A stretch of DNA of 64,000 nucleotides, taken from NCBI RefSeq assembly GCF_000447295.1, contig NZ_KE650771.1, forward strand, positions 3,111,964 through 3,175,963. Reading direction: 5' to 3'. The translations under genes and the position numbers were made by a program. The notes under the pieces were generated by a model, which was given only the letters and a program-made list of their open reading frames with translations, had not been told where the DNA came from and ran no database searches. Below, in pieces: positions 42,502 to 52,696 of the stretch. How positions within the stretch are numbered: the first letter of the stretch is position 1; each line of letters opens with the position of its first letter. This DNA is from Fischerella sp. PCC 9431 (GTDB lineage: Bacteria; Cyanobacteriota; Cyanobacteriia; Cyanobacteriales; Nostocaceae).

Positions 42502-44040
42502 ATGTCGTACTGTATCAATCCCCGTTGTCCAAATCCTGTTGTTCCTGAGAATGTAAACAAGTCAACCTGTTGTAACTGTGGCTCAGAAATACTACTACAA
42601 GGACGTTATACAGTTGTTGACAAACTAGGAAAAGGTGGTTTTGGTACTACTTTTGAAGTTAGCGATCGCGGTACGCGCAAAGTTTTAAAAGTTCTCACAG
42701 ATGAGAACTCAAAAGCTATTGAGCTTTTTCAACAGGAAGCACAGGTTTTAAAGCAGTTACAAAGTCCTGGTATTCCGAAAGTAGATGCTGATGGTTATTT
42801 CACAGTCAAACTTAACAACTGTTCTGCACCATTGCATTGTCTGGTAATGGAAAAAATAGAAGGGGTTGATTTAGAAAAATGGATGAAATCTCGCCATTGT
42901 CAACCCATTTCTCAAATTCAAGCTTTTGATTGGCTTAAACAACTAGTTAATATCTTATCTATAATACACAACCAACAGTATTTTCACAGAGATATTAAGC
43001 CTCAAAATATCATGCTGCGATCGAATGGGCAACTAGTTTTGATTGATTTTGGAGCAGTGCGGCAAGTAACTACAACTATCCTAGATGGAGTTTGTCATAC
43101 CAGAATCGTTTCTAAAGGGTATTCTCCCCCAGAGCAACAAAATGGTTACTCTGTGCAGCAATCTGACTTTTTTGCTTTAGGACGCACTTTTGTTTTTTTA
43201 CTTACAGGTAAAGAACCTCAAGATTTAGCTATCTATAATCCTTTGACTAATCAATTAGACTGGCGTCCTCATGCATTGCATATTTCGCCACTCTTTGCAG
43301 ATTTAATTGACTATTTAATGGCTGCGACAGCTAGTAATCGTCCTGAGAATACGCAAGTAATTTGGCAATTCTTAGAGAAGATTGAGCAAGAAATTAGTCA
43401 GACAAATATATTACCACAAATAACATTACTTCAAAGATTGCCAAATTCAGCTTTATCTTTTGCGACTACACTTTTTTCTCATCCTGCTCATAAACAACAT
43501 AAAGCTTGGAAAACTATCATTGCTTCAGGAGTAAGTTTATTTGCTGCTGCAACTGTGATTCTCAACCCACTCAGTACCACTAACCCGGTTACTACAACAA
43601 AAGCAGACTCTCTGAAAACTCCTATTACTAATTCCTCAACATTTCCTCTCGCTACTAAGAAAAAGCAACAACCTCAGACTCAAATAACTAAGGCGAGAAA
43701 TATTAATCCATCTTCTGTTTCTATTCCTCAACACGCAAAAAATCCGCAGTTAAAATCAGAAAAACTACAGAAGAACCAAAAGCATATTCAAAACAACAAT
43801 GATGTTAGAGTAAATAGCCAATCCATTGACACTTCAAAAGCGAATGTCCCAGATATTAATTTACATACGGCAAATAAAGCCAAAAAGAATATAAAACCTG
43901 GTATTATAAAAACACAGAAAAGAAGATATACATTATTAAAAAAACAACGACAAACAAGCAATAATCTTGTTAACAAGAAAACTAAATGGCGTAAAGAAAA
44001 CTCAATAAAAATTAAGAAACAAAAAAAACAACAAAAATAA
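42502..44040 (+). CDS. serine/threonine protein kinase with N-terminal Cys cluster
   Basis: A 512-residue Hanks-type kinase. The N-terminal Cys4, Cys9, Cys23/24 and Cys26 (SYCINPRCPNP, TCCNCGSE) form the small zinc-ribbon seen on many cyanobacterial kinases. Kinase motifs: LGKGGFGTTF (P-loop), VLKVLTDENS (Lys), HRDIKPQNIML (catalytic loop), DFGAV (metal) and SPPEQQNGY (activation segment). A single membrane helix lies at about 338-355 (TIIASGVSLFAAATVIL), followed by a 155-residue low-complexity tail rich in Lys, Gln, Asn and Thr. It is therefore a membrane kinase with a basic outer tail. Substrates unknown. Confidence 0.93.
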   Translation: MSYCINPRCPNPVVPENVNKSTCCNCGSEILLQGRYTVVDKLGKGGFGTTFEVSDRGTRKVLKVLTDENSKAIELFQQEAQVLKQLQSPGIPKVDADGYFTVKLNNCSAPLHCLVMEKIEGVDLEKWMKSRHCQPISQIQAFDWLKQLVNILSIIHNQQYFHRDIKPQNIMLRSNGQLVLIDFGAVRQVTTTILDGVCHTRIVSKGYSPPEQQNGYSVQQSDFFALGRTFVFLLTGKEPQDLAIYNPLTNQLDWRPHALHISPLFADLIDYLMAATASNRPENTQVIWQFLEKIEQEISQTNILPQITLLQRLPNSALSFATTLFSHPAHKQHKAWKTIIASGVSLFAAATVILNPLSTTNPVTTTKADSLKTPITNSSTFPLATKKKQQPQTQITKARNINPSSVSIPQHAKNPQLKSEKLQKNQKHIQNNNDVRVNSQSIDTSKANVPDINLHTANKAKKNIKPGIIKTQKRRYTLLKKQRQTSNNLVNKKTKWRKENSIKIKKQKKQQK

Positions 44041-44138
44041 TGTCTTCTTCCGCAACAAAGAAAAAAAGACTCAATAATCAATTGAGACACGACATTAAAG
44101 TACAAATCAAAAGTCATCACCAAAATAAAAAACATTAA
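44040..44138 (+). CDS. possible micro-ORF coupled to the kinase gene
   Basis: A 32-codon frame starts within the kinase stop (TAATG, one-base overlap) and encodes a very basic peptide: MSSSATKKKRLNNQLRHDIK then VQIKSHHQNKKH. Composition is like the kinase tail, so it may instead be the former end of that gene now behind a frameshift. No homology can be judged. Included because of the start overlap. Confidence 0.3.
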   Translation: MSSSATKKKRLNNQLRHDIKVQIKSHHQNKKH

Positions 44139-44409
44139 ATCATCAATTTGCCTAAAATGTATATCGTTAAAAATAATTTATAATTGATTTATGAGAATGC
44201 ATATTGATTACATCTTTACGCAAAATTGCAAAGTGTAGAATAACACTAATATAAACAGTCAATACTTACTTCGGGTGAATCTTATCTTTGGTTGTGCATC
44301 GTTAGTGAGGAATGCTCACTCTAGAAAATCCACTCGACATTAGTCGTTCTGGGCATGTGGATTCTATAATTGTTGGAACATCATTTGCTGCTAATTCAGG
44401 CATGAAGCT
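44139..44409. other. intergenic leader of ileS
   Basis: AT-rich leader with no gene. It contains GGTTGTGCATCG and AATGCTCACTCTAGAAAATC near 44292-44331, with no recognisable T-box or riboswitch. The ileS promoter is probably here. Confidence 0.5.
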
Positions 44410-47283
44410 GTGACAGAAACTGGAAGTTATAAAGATACTGTAAACCTACCCAAAACTAAATTTGATATGCGGGCAAACGCTAGCAAGCGTGAACCTGAAA
44501 TCCAAAAATTTTGGGCAGAGAATAAAATCTACGATCGCCTATCCCAAGATAATCCCGGCGAATTATTCATACTGCATGATGGGCCTCCCTATGCAAACGG
44601 CTCTCTGCATATTGGTCATGCTCTAAATAAAATTCTCAAAGATATTATTAATCGCTACCAACTATTACGCGGTCGTAAAGCTCGTTATGTACCCGGTTGG
44701 GACTGTCACGGTTTGCCGATTGAGTTAAAAGTTTTACAAAACATGAAAGCCGCCGAACGGCAAAACTTGACACCTTTACAACTGCGACAAAAAGCGAAAG
44801 AATTTGCCCTCAATGCTGTCAATGAACAGCGCAATAGCTTCAAACGTTATGGAGTTTGGGGTGATTGGGAACATCCATATTTAACCTTGACACCAGAATA
44901 CGAAGCCGCACAGATCGGTGTATTCGGACAAATGATGTTAAAAGGTTACATTTATCGTGGTTTGAAACCAGTACACTGGAGTCCTAGTTCTAAAACAGCT
45001 TTGGCAGAAGCAGAGTTAGAATATCCAGAGGGTCATACTTCCCGCAGTATTTACGCTGCTTTCCCGGTAACGAGTCTATCGGAGGCGAGCAAATCTCAAT
45101 TAACAGAATTTTTACCAGAATTAGGTGTAGCAATTTGGACAACTACACCTTGGACAATTCCTGGTAACTTAGCTGTGGCATTGAATCCGGAACTAAACTA
45201 CGCAGTTGTAGAAGTTACTGCACAGGAAAGTTTAGGGTTTAAATATTTAATTGTTGCTGCGGATTTAGTAGAACGCCTATCTGCCACCCTGGAAACCCAG
45301 CTAACAGTAAAAACCACAATCAAAGGAAAAGATTTAGAACATTCTACTTACCGTCATCCTTTATATGACCGTGAAAGCCCGATTGTGATTGGTGGCGATT
45401 ATGTAACCACAGAATCTGGTACTGGCTTAGTCCACACTGCGCCGGGTCACGGTCAAGAAGACTACATTGTCGGTCAACGTTATGGTTTGCCCATCTTAGC
45501 GCCAGTTGATGACAATGGTAACTTTACCGATGAGGCGGGACAATTTGCTGGGTTGAATGTACTTGGTGATGGGAATCAGGCGGTAATTGATGCTTTGAGC
45601 GCTGCTGGTTCTTTATTGAAAGAAGAACCCTACCTACATAAATACCCCTATGACTGGCGGACAAAGAAACCAACTATTTTCCGCGCCACAGAACAGTGGT
45701 TTGCTTCAGTCGAAGGATTCCGCGAAGAAGCACTCAAAGCTATTGCAGGGGTGAGATGGATTCCTGCTCAAGGTGAAAATAGAATCACACCGATGGTTGC
45801 AGATCGTTCCGACTGGTGTATCTCCCGTCAGCGTAGTTGGGGTGTACCAATTCCGGTATTTTATGACGAAGCCAACGGTGAAGCGTTGCTGAACGAGGAA
45901 ACCATCGCCCACGTACAAGCAATTATTGCCGAAAATGGTTCTGACGCTTGGTGGGAATTATCTGTTGAAGAATTATTACCAGAACCATACCGTAATAACG
46001 GCCGCACCTACCGTAAAGGTACAGATACGATGGACGTGTGGTTTGATTCTGGCTCATCTTGGGCAGCTGTCCTTAAACAGCGTCCAGAATTACGCTATCC
46101 TGCGGATGTATATTTAGAAGGTTCAGATCAACATCGGGGTTGGTTTCAGTCGAGTTTGCTTACTAGTGTCGCGGTTAACAACTGTGCGCCATACAAAACC
46201 GTTTTGACTCATGGCTTTACCCTCGACGAACAGGGACGGAAAATGAGTAAGTCTCTGGGAAATGTCGTTGATCCAAATATGGTGATTGAGGGAGGTAAAG
46301 ACCAGAAAAAAGACCCTGCTTACGGTGCTGATGTGTTGCGATTGTGGGTGTCATCGGTGGATTACACTTCTGATCAGCGCTTGGGTAGCAATATCATCAA
46401 ACAACTGGTTGATATCCGTAACAAAATTCGTAATACTGCGAAAAATTTACTGGGTAATTTACACGATTTTGACCCAGAAAAAGATGCTGTACCCTATGAG
46501 CAATTACCGCAGCTAGATAAATACATGCTGCACCGGATGACGGAAGTTTTCCAAGAAGTGACAGAAGCTTTTGATAGTTTTCAATTCTTCCGCTTTTTCC
46601 AAACAGTGCAGAACTTCTGCGTGGTGGATTTATCCAATTTTTATATGGATATCGCCAAAGATCGGTTGTACATCAGTAACGCTAATGCTTTGCGCCGTCG
46701 CAGTTGTCAGACAGTATATTGGTACGCACTGGAAAATTTAGCTAAAGCGATCGCACCTGTATTATGTCACTTAGCCGAAGATATCTGGCAATATCTTCCT
46801 TACAAAACTCCTTACAAATCAGTATTTGAATCTGGTTGGGTGCAGTTGCAGCAAAACTGGCATAATCCAGAACTAGCGGCTTTTTGGCAACAATTGCGTG
46901 ATATCCGCCTCGATGTCAATAAAGTATTAGAACAAGCTAGGGTGGAAAAAATGATTGGTTCCTCCCTAGAAGCGAAAATTTTGCTCTACATCAGTGATGC
47001 ACAATTATTGAGTGCGATCAAATCACTAGAAACTGAAAACAGCAACAGTGTAGACGAACTCCGCTACTTGTTCATTACCTCCCAAGTAGAATTAGTGGAT
47101 ACACCAGAAAAACTGCAAGGATCAAAATACAACTTGCAGGCTGATAAGTGGCGAATTGGTGTACTAGAAGCAGAAGGGGAAAAATGCGATCGCTGCTGGA
47201 ATTACTCTACTCATGTGGGAGAAAATGCACAACATCCGTTAATTTGTGAACGGTGTGTTGCTGCATTAACGGGAGAGTTTTAA
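44410..47283 (+). CDS. ileS: isoleucyl-tRNA synthetase
   Basis: A 957-residue class I synthetase charging tRNA-Ile. Motifs: HIGHALNKILKD (HIGH), the editing domain with GTGLVHTAPGHGQEDY, WFDSGSSWA, and KMSKSLGNVVDP (KMSKS). The C-terminal zinc finger has CDRCWNY and ICERC. This is the normal bacterial length. GTG at 44410 is the start. There is no fused domain. It is separated from both the kinase and the M3 peptidase by over 230 bases and is probably its own transcription unit. No anomaly. Confidence 0.97.
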   Translation: MTETGSYKDTVNLPKTKFDMRANASKREPEIQKFWAENKIYDRLSQDNPGELFILHDGPPYANGSLHIGHALNKILKDIINRYQLLRGRKARYVPGWDCHGLPIELKVLQNMKAAERQNLTPLQLRQKAKEFALNAVNEQRNSFKRYGVWGDWEHPYLTLTPEYEAAQIGVFGQMMLKGYIYRGLKPVHWSPSSKTALAEAELEYPEGHTSRSIYAAFPVTSLSEASKSQLTEFLPELGVAIWTTTPWTIPGNLAVALNPELNYAVVEVTAQESLGFKYLIVAADLVERLSATLETQLTVKTTIKGKDLEHSTYRHPLYDRESPIVIGGDYVTTESGTGLVHTAPGHGQEDYIVGQRYGLPILAPVDDNGNFTDEAGQFAGLNVLGDGNQAVIDALSAAGSLLKEEPYLHKYPYDWRTKKPTIFRATEQWFASVEGFREEALKAIAGVRWIPAQGENRITPMVADRSDWCISRQRSWGVPIPVFYDEANGEALLNEETIAHVQAIIAENGSDAWWELSVEELLPEPYRNNGRTYRKGTDTMDVWFDSGSSWAAVLKQRPELRYPADVYLEGSDQHRGWFQSSLLTSVAVNNCAPYKTVLTHGFTLDEQGRKMSKSLGNVVDPNMVIEGGKDQKKDPAYGADVLRLWVSSVDYTSDQRLGSNIIKQLVDIRNKIRNTAKNLLGNLHDFDPEKDAVPYEQLPQLDKYMLHRMTEVFQEVTEAFDSFQFFRFFQTVQNFCVVDLSNFYMDIAKDRLYISNANALRRRSCQTVYWYALENLAKAIAPVLCHLAEDIWQYLPYKTPYKSVFESGWVQLQQNWHNPELAAFWQQLRDIRLDVNKVLEQARVEKMIGSSLEAKILLYISDAQLLSAIKSLETENSNSVDELRYLFITSQVELVDTPEKLQGSKYNLQADKWRIGVLEAEGEKCDRCWNYSTHVGENAQHPLICERCVAALTGEF

Positions 47284-47521
47284 CAGTGATCAGTTAACAG
47301 TTAACAGTTATCAGTTTCTTGAATTGTTCCCAGTCTCTGGCTGGGAATATTTTTAAACACGCAAGCACTTTCCCACAGGGTAAACCGATACATACCGATG
47401 AATATTGATCGGTTATCGCTGTATGTCATTCAAGATTGACTAAGACGTAAACTCGCTACATTAGAAGGTGAAGAAAGAAAATCACAATTAACCCATATAG
47501 AGCGGGTGTTCACGTAAAACC

Positions 47522-49624
47522 ATGAGTGTAAACGCCATTATTACAGATAATCCTTTATTAAAAGGTTCTGGTTTGCCTGATTTTGCAAACATTAAACCAG
47601 AACATGTGGTGCCAGCGTTTAATCAATTACTGGCAGAATTAGAACAAGAATTAACCAAATTGGAAGCTGATGTTCAGCCTAGTTGGAATGGTTTAGTAGA
47701 ACCTTTAGAAAAAATTACAGAACGTCTGAGTTGGAGTTGGGGTGTTGTCAACCATTTAATGGGTGTGAAAAATAGCCCTCAATTGCGACAAGCTTTTGAA
47801 ACTGTGCAGCCTCATGTGGTGCAGTTTTCTAATAAGCTTGGTCAAAGTCAACCGATTTATAATGCTTTTAAAGCCCTTGGTGCAAGCGATGCTTGGAATA
47901 ATTTTGACTCAGCCCAACAGCGTATTGTCCAAGCTGCGATCCGTGATGCGGAACTTTCTGGTGTAGGTTTGCAAGGTGAAGCACGCGATCGCTTTAACAA
48001 TATCCAAATGGAGTTAGCGGAACTGTCTACTAAGTTCTCCAATCATGTTTTGGATGCGACTAAGGCTTTTAGCTTGACATTGACAAAGAAAGAAGAAGTA
48101 GACGGTTTACCACCTAGTTTACTGAGTCTAGCCGCCCAAGCAGCACGAGATGCAGGTTCAGAAAACGCAACTCCTGAAAATGGCCCTTGGCGCATCACTT
48201 TGGATTTTCCCAGTTACTATCCTTTTATGCAGTACAGCACTCGCCGGGATTTGCGCGAGGTGCTTTACAAAGCTTATGTCAGCCGCGCTGCTGGGGGAGA
48301 GTTGGATAATAACCCCATCATTGAACGCATTTTAAAGCTGCGTCAAGAATTAGCAGAGTTACTTGGCTATAAGACTTATGCGGAAGTTAGTTTAGCAAGT
48401 AAAATGGCTCCCAATGTCGAAGCTGTAGAAAAGCTGTTGGAGGAATTACGCGGCGCTAGCTATGATGCTGCTGTTAAGGAATTAGAAGAATTAAAAGCTT
48501 TTGCTGCAAGTAAGGGAGTCGCGGAAGCTAATGACTTGAAACATTGGGATATTGCATTTTGGGCTGAACGTCAGCGAGAAGAAAAGTTTGCTTTCACCGC
48601 CGAAGAATTGCGTCCTTATTTTCCTCTTCCCCAAGTTTTGGATGGTTTATTTGGGTTGGTAAACAGACTATTTGGTGTGAGTGTGACTCCTGCTGATGGT
48701 CAAGCACCAGTGTGGCATGAGGATGTGCGCTATTTCCAAATTGCTGATGAAACGGGTAAGGCGATCGCTTATTTTTATTTAGACCCCTACAGTCGTCCTG
48801 CGGAAAAGCGCGGTGGTGCTTGGATGGATATCTGTATCAATCGGGGTAAAGTTACGGAAAATGGCGTGAGTCAGACTCGTTTACCTGTGGCGTATTTAGT
48901 GTGTAATCAGACACCACCAGTTGATGGTAAGCCCAGCCTCATGACTTTCACCGAAGTAGAGACTTTGTTCCACGAGTTCGGTCATGGTTTACACCACATG
49001 CTGACTAAGGTAGATTATACTTCAGCAGCAGGTATTAATAATGTCGAATGGGATGCTGTGGAATTACCTAGCCAGTTCATGGAAAACTGGTGTTATGACA
49101 GAGCTACTTTGTTTGGCATGGCTAGGCATTACGAAACAGGTGAACTTTTGCCGGAACATTATTATCAAAAGCTCTTAGCAGCCAAAAATTACATGAGTGG
49201 TAGTGCGACGTTGCGGCAACTCCACTTTAGTCTGTTGGATATCGAATTACATCACCGTTACCGTCCTGGCGCTGGTGAAACTCCCAAAGATGTACGCGAT
49301 CGCATTGCCAAAACCACTACTGTCATACCGCCATTACCAGAAGATGCCTTTTTATGTGCTTTTGGACACATATTTGCTGGAGGTTACGCCGCAGGTTATT
49401 ACAGCTATAAATGGGCAGAAGTGCTGAGTGCCGATGCATTTGGTGCTTTTGAAGAAGTGGGTTTAGAAGATGAACAAGCAGTAAAAACTACAGGTAAACG
49501 CTACCGTGATACAGTTTTAGCACTCGGTGGTAGCAAGCATCCGATGGAAGTATTTAAATCTTTCCGGGGTCGGGAACCAAGTACTGAAGCTTTGCTCAGG
49601 CACAATGGTTTAATAGCTGCTTAG
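47522..49624 (+). CDS. M3 family oligopeptidase (oligopeptidase A-like)
   Basis: A 700-residue zinc peptidase of the M3/PrlC (oligopeptidase A, OpdA) type, which cuts short peptides in the cytosol. The zinc site is HEFGH with His484, Glu485 and His488 (LFHEFGHGLHHML), and the third ligand Glu is expected in NVEWDAVELPSQF. The N-terminal GSGLPDFANIKPEHVVPAF is typical of the family. Length fits OpdA. ATG at 47522 comes after GTAAAACC, no clear ribosome binding site. A hairpin terminator follows. Confidence 0.94.
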   Translation: MSVNAIITDNPLLKGSGLPDFANIKPEHVVPAFNQLLAELEQELTKLEADVQPSWNGLVEPLEKITERLSWSWGVVNHLMGVKNSPQLRQAFETVQPHVVQFSNKLGQSQPIYNAFKALGASDAWNNFDSAQQRIVQAAIRDAELSGVGLQGEARDRFNNIQMELAELSTKFSNHVLDATKAFSLTLTKKEEVDGLPPSLLSLAAQAARDAGSENATPENGPWRITLDFPSYYPFMQYSTRRDLREVLYKAYVSRAAGGELDNNPIIERILKLRQELAELLGYKTYAEVSLASKMAPNVEAVEKLLEELRGASYDAAVKELEELKAFAASKGVAEANDLKHWDIAFWAERQREEKFAFTAEELRPYFPLPQVLDGLFGLVNRLFGVSVTPADGQAPVWHEDVRYFQIADETGKAIAYFYLDPYSRPAEKRGGAWMDICINRGKVTENGVSQTRLPVAYLVCNQTPPVDGKPSLMTFTEVETLFHEFGHGLHHMLTKVDYTSAAGINNVEWDAVELPSQFMENWCYDRATLFGMARHYETGELLPEHYYQKLLAAKNYMSGSATLRQLHFSLLDIELHHRYRPGAGETPKDVRDRIAKTTTVIPPLPEDAFLCAFGHIFAGGYAAGYYSYKWAEVLSADAFGAFEEVGLEDEQAVKTTGKRYRDTVLALGGSKHPMEVFKSFRGREPSTEALLRHNGLIAA

Positions 49625-49656
49625 TTTGTAGTGAGCGCTTTAGCGCTCATTACAAA
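49625..49656 (+). terminator. hairpin after the M3 peptidase gene
   Basis: TTTGTAGTGAGCGC and GCGCTCATTACAAA pair over 14 bases with a TTTA loop, directly after the stop codon. There is no long T-run, so this may be a repeat-type hairpin that also stops transcription. Confidence 0.7.
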
Positions 49657-49766
49657 ACCGTAGGATTACTATGGTAAACTGTAGGGCAGGAACGAGGATA
49701 AGTTAATTGCGTCTGAGTATGGGTGGATACGCTCTTTGGTGAGACAGTTGTAAATATTTAAATTGA

Positions 49767-50567
49767 ATGTATCGCCCAAATTATCTTAAAATAAGCCTGT
49801 CTTTGCTTTTAAATTTACTTCTGTGTGGTTTACCTTCGGTAGCTTTCACACAGACAATTGCCAAACCACAACCTTCAAGTAAACCAAATAACAACAAGCA
49901 GCAGAGTGGTAGCGTCCAGGTCAAGGTTCCAACCAAAAGTCTTCCTGGACGTCGCGAAAATGGTAGTACACGTAGAGGTGGCTGTCTTTTTGGCGATCAA
50001 CCACTTTTAGTCTTACTGTTACCATCAACTAATCTCGGATTAACAACTGCTGCGTATCCCCAGTTTTTCTGGTACACACCTGACAATACAGCTCAAACGA
50101 TGCTATTTTCTCTCTACAAAGTAGATGAAAAATTGCGTCCGCAAACTTTGGTATATCAAACTAATTTTAAACCCAGCAGTAAAGCTGCGATCGCGAATTT
50201 GACTTTACCTAATAATGATCAAGTTAAGCCTTTGACAATCAATCAAACCTATCAGTGGTCTGTCTCGATAGTTTGCGATATACAAGACCCTTCTCCCCGC
50301 TCTGTAATTAGTGTACACGGTTGGGTGCAGCGAGTTGCTATCAATAAGAGTGTGGCTAACAAGTTAAAGCGATTGAGTTTAAGAGAACGTCTTTCTGTCT
50401 ATGCTGAACAAGGTTTATGGTTTGATTTACTCTCAACAGTAGCAGAGTTACGCGCCTGTAACCCATCGGACACCAAAATATCTAATATTTGGACAAGTTT
50501 ACTACAGCAGATAGAGTTAGGTTACCTAGCTAAACAGCCTTTGGGTCAACAATGTTCCCGACGCTAA
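49767..50567 (+). CDS. DUF928 domain protein, secreted
   Basis: A 266-residue protein of the cyanobacterial DUF928 family. It starts with a signal-peptide-like stretch (LKISLSLLLNLLLCGLPSVA then FTQTIA). The DUF928 part follows: RRGGCLFGDQPLLVLLLPST, TAAYPQFFWYTPD, LTINQTYQWSVSIVCD and later LSLRERLSVYAEQGLWFDLL and ELRACNP. The function is unknown; members often occur near two-partner or CHAT-domain genes, but none is seen here. Periplasmic or surface location is likely. Confidence 0.88.
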   Translation: MYRPNYLKISLSLLLNLLLCGLPSVAFTQTIAKPQPSSKPNNNKQQSGSVQVKVPTKSLPGRRENGSTRRGGCLFGDQPLLVLLLPSTNLGLTTAAYPQFFWYTPDNTAQTMLFSLYKVDEKLRPQTLVYQTNFKPSSKAAIANLTLPNNDQVKPLTINQTYQWSVSIVCDIQDPSPRSVISVHGWVQRVAINKSVANKLKRLSLRERLSVYAEQGLWFDLLSTVAELRACNPSDTKISNIWTSLLQQIELGYLAKQPLGQQCSRR

Positions 50568-50591
50568 GTTGTAACAGACAAGGAGGATAAA

Positions 50592-50735
50592 AGAGAAGGG
50601 AGCAGGGAGAAGGGAGAAGGGAGAAGGGAGAAGGGAGAATAAGTAATACACAATGCCCAATGCCCAATGCCCCATGCCCCATGCCCCATGCCCCACCCAT
50701 GCCCCATGCCCAATTCCCAATGCCCGATGCCTAAT
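50592..50735. repeat. two minisatellites: GGGAGAA and CCCATGC heptamers
   Basis: GGGAGAA is repeated several times at 50592-50640, then after AT-rich sequence the heptamer CCCATGC/CCCAATGC is repeated about ten times at 50653-50735. Minus-strand frames through this region (GHGAWGMGHW-type) are repeat products and not genes. Confidence 0.9.
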
Positions 50736-50740
50736 GACAA

Positions 50741-51477
50741 ATTAGTTTTATTAGTGCCAACTTCCTTACAGTAGTACAATAACTTGATTAATAGAAACAA
50801 TACTAGTCTGAGAATTTAGTTAAGGAAATTCTATAGTACAAATAAGTAAGACTTGTTTATAATTATTTACCTGATTAACAAAAAATAGCTAAGAGTAGAA
50901 TTAAATTTTGTCAATTATAAATATCCAGTTTATTAAGTAATTTATTGAAAATAAAATTTCTACAATCATTTCAGTGTTAAAATTTCGTTATTTTCGAGTT
51001 TAACCACTGTACAACAGAAGAATTTGCATTTGTATCTTGCTATCACTCTGTAAATATTCTTATACAAAGACTCCGCTTTTACTAAACATTGTCAGCTAAA
51101 GTCGTTTACTCAACAGCTTTTTGCTTGTCTTTGCAATACTTAACTAGAGATTAATTAAAAAGCGTAAACATAGATTAAAAGTGATAAAATTCATAACCAT
51201 TCATTAAGTTAATCGTGCAGAATTATAGAGTAAGCTAAATTATTAAAGCCTAGTTGAAAAGCTCACTCACTAGGTATAAAGAGTAGGAACATTTAGTCAA
51301 CAGTCTGCTGTCGAAAATATGAATTGTTTGGTGTTAATTGTTAATTGTTGATTGCGATTAACAATCAAACATTGGCTATTGACTATTGATTATTGACTAA
51401 GTGATTTAGCAGGCGGTGAAAGTTAAAGTTGAGCCAATTACTAGAGAGCAAACAACTAACAGCTACGGAAGACGAAA
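50741..51477. other. 737-bp intergenic region upstream of the stress protein
   Basis: No gene was found. It is AT-rich up to about 51330, then has TTAATTGTTAATTGTTGATT and CTATTGACTATTGATTATTG repeats at 51337-51400. The promoter of the universal stress protein gene probably lies in the last 100 bases. Confidence 0.6.
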
Positions 51478-52332
51478 ATGATACAAAACATTTTGATTGC
51501 TGTCTCTGGATTGGGACACGCCGAAGAGATGCTTAAGACTTTGAAAGAACTGCCATCAATTCAACAGGCAAAAGTTACAGTACTGCACGTTGTTCCGCCA
51601 CAACGCACCGCCGATTCGATGACAGCGAAGTGGGAAGAAGGTGGCAAAATTCTGGCTAGTGCAATTCAGTCTCTGGCTTTGAATCCCACTCAAGTCTCTT
51701 CCATTTTGCGGCAAGGTGAGCCTAAAGATGTAGTTTGTCAAGTAGCAGATGAAATTGATGCAGACTTGATTATTATGGGTTCTCGTGGACTGAAGCGTCT
51801 GCAATCGATTTTATCAAACTCCGTCAGTCAATACGTTTTTCAATTGTCCTCTCGCCCGATGTTGCTAGTCAAAGATGACATTTATGTCAAAAATATTAAG
51901 CGCATTATGGTGGCAATGGACAATTCTGAGGCGTCAAAACACTGCCTAGATTTGGCTCTTTTCTTGGTTCGAGATATTAAAGGTGGAGAGCTTATTTTAA
52001 CACATGTAATCACAGATTTAGGAAGTGAACCTACTGCCACAACCCAAGTTGCTGCTGATCAACACCCTGTTTTAGCTGCTGCTGCTGCGGAAGCAAAAAA
52101 ACTGGGTGTCCAACCTCGTTGTGTGCTAAGTATGGGTAAACCTGGTGAAAAAATTTGTCGTTTAGCAGAAGAAATGAACGTAGATCTCTTGTTAATGGGT
52201 TCTCCAGATCGCCGTCCTTCTATTGCTAAGAGTTTTGTCGATTTAGACCGACTTTTAGGTTCTTCTTTGTCTGATTACGTGAGAATTAATGCGACTTGTC
52301 CTGTTTTGTTAGCACGAACATCTGCTGCATAA
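51478..52332 (+). CDS. tandem universal stress protein
   Basis: A 284-residue protein of two UspA domains. Domain one (about 1-138) runs IQNILIAVSGLGHAEEML to LIIMGSRGLKRLQSILSNSV. Domain two (about 143-284) starts KRIMVAMDNSEASKHCLDL and ends LLLMGSPDRRPS with LLGSSLSDYVRINATCPVLL. The ATP-binding G-x2-G-x9-G-(S/T) motif is altered in both: N in place of the third G in the first, and an insertion in the second. ATP binding is therefore uncertain. A strong terminator follows. Stress role inferred from the family. Confidence 0.93.
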   Translation: MIQNILIAVSGLGHAEEMLKTLKELPSIQQAKVTVLHVVPPQRTADSMTAKWEEGGKILASAIQSLALNPTQVSSILRQGEPKDVVCQVADEIDADLIIMGSRGLKRLQSILSNSVSQYVFQLSSRPMLLVKDDIYVKNIKRIMVAMDNSEASKHCLDLALFLVRDIKGGELILTHVITDLGSEPTATTQVAADQHPVLAAAAAEAKKLGVQPRCVLSMGKPGEKICRLAEEMNVDLLLMGSPDRRPSIAKSFVDLDRLLGSSLSDYVRINATCPVLLARTSAA

Positions 52333-52383
52333 TTCAGTTATCAGTGATCAGTTATCAGTGACCAGTTGATCACTGAGAAGCGT

Positions 52384-52420
52384 AAAAAGCCCTTACACTT
52401 TTAGTGTAAGGGCTTTTATT
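52384..52420 (+). terminator. terminator after the universal stress protein gene
   Basis: AAAAAGCCCTTACACT and AGTGTAAGGGCTTTTA form a perfect stem with a short TTT loop and flanking A/T runs. It can terminate both the stress protein gene and the convergent psbM. Confidence 0.93.
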
Positions 52421-52444
52421 TTATACAAGAAATAAACAAGACAT

Positions 52445-52561
52445 TTAACTATCTTTTTTACCTTCGCGGCTAGCTGTTTGGATGTAAAGAATGATTAAAA
52501 AAACAGCAGGAACCAGCACAAATAGAATGCTGGCTACAAACCCCAGGTCATTAACCTGCAT
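52445..52561 (-). CDS. psbM: photosystem II protein M
   Basis: A 38-residue single-helix protein: [20 protein letters not shown] then [18 protein letters not shown], virtually identical to known PsbM. It sits at the photosystem II dimer interface in the thylakoid membrane. ATG at 52561, stop at 52445-52447. The gene stands alone between the ferredoxin gene and the terminator at 52384-52420, which can also serve as its end. Confidence 0.98.
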   Translation of the reverse strand: MQVNDLGFVASILFVLVPAVFLIILYIQTASREGKKDS

Positions 52562-52696
52562 AGTAAGAAAGCCTCTCTTAGATTCCAGTCAACACTTTTA
52601 GGATACCATCATCATGGCTTGGGTGAGTTATTTGTCCTTTGTCATTTGTCATCTGTTTTTTGCCACACCAATGACCAGTGACTATTGACTAAAAAT

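Noticed and set aside
50592-50735. Possible CRISPR array
   Set aside because: Units are direct heptamers without spacers.
50526-50800. Two minus-strand frames rich in Gly-His-Trp
   Set aside because: They translate the CCCATGC and GGGAGAA minisatellites.
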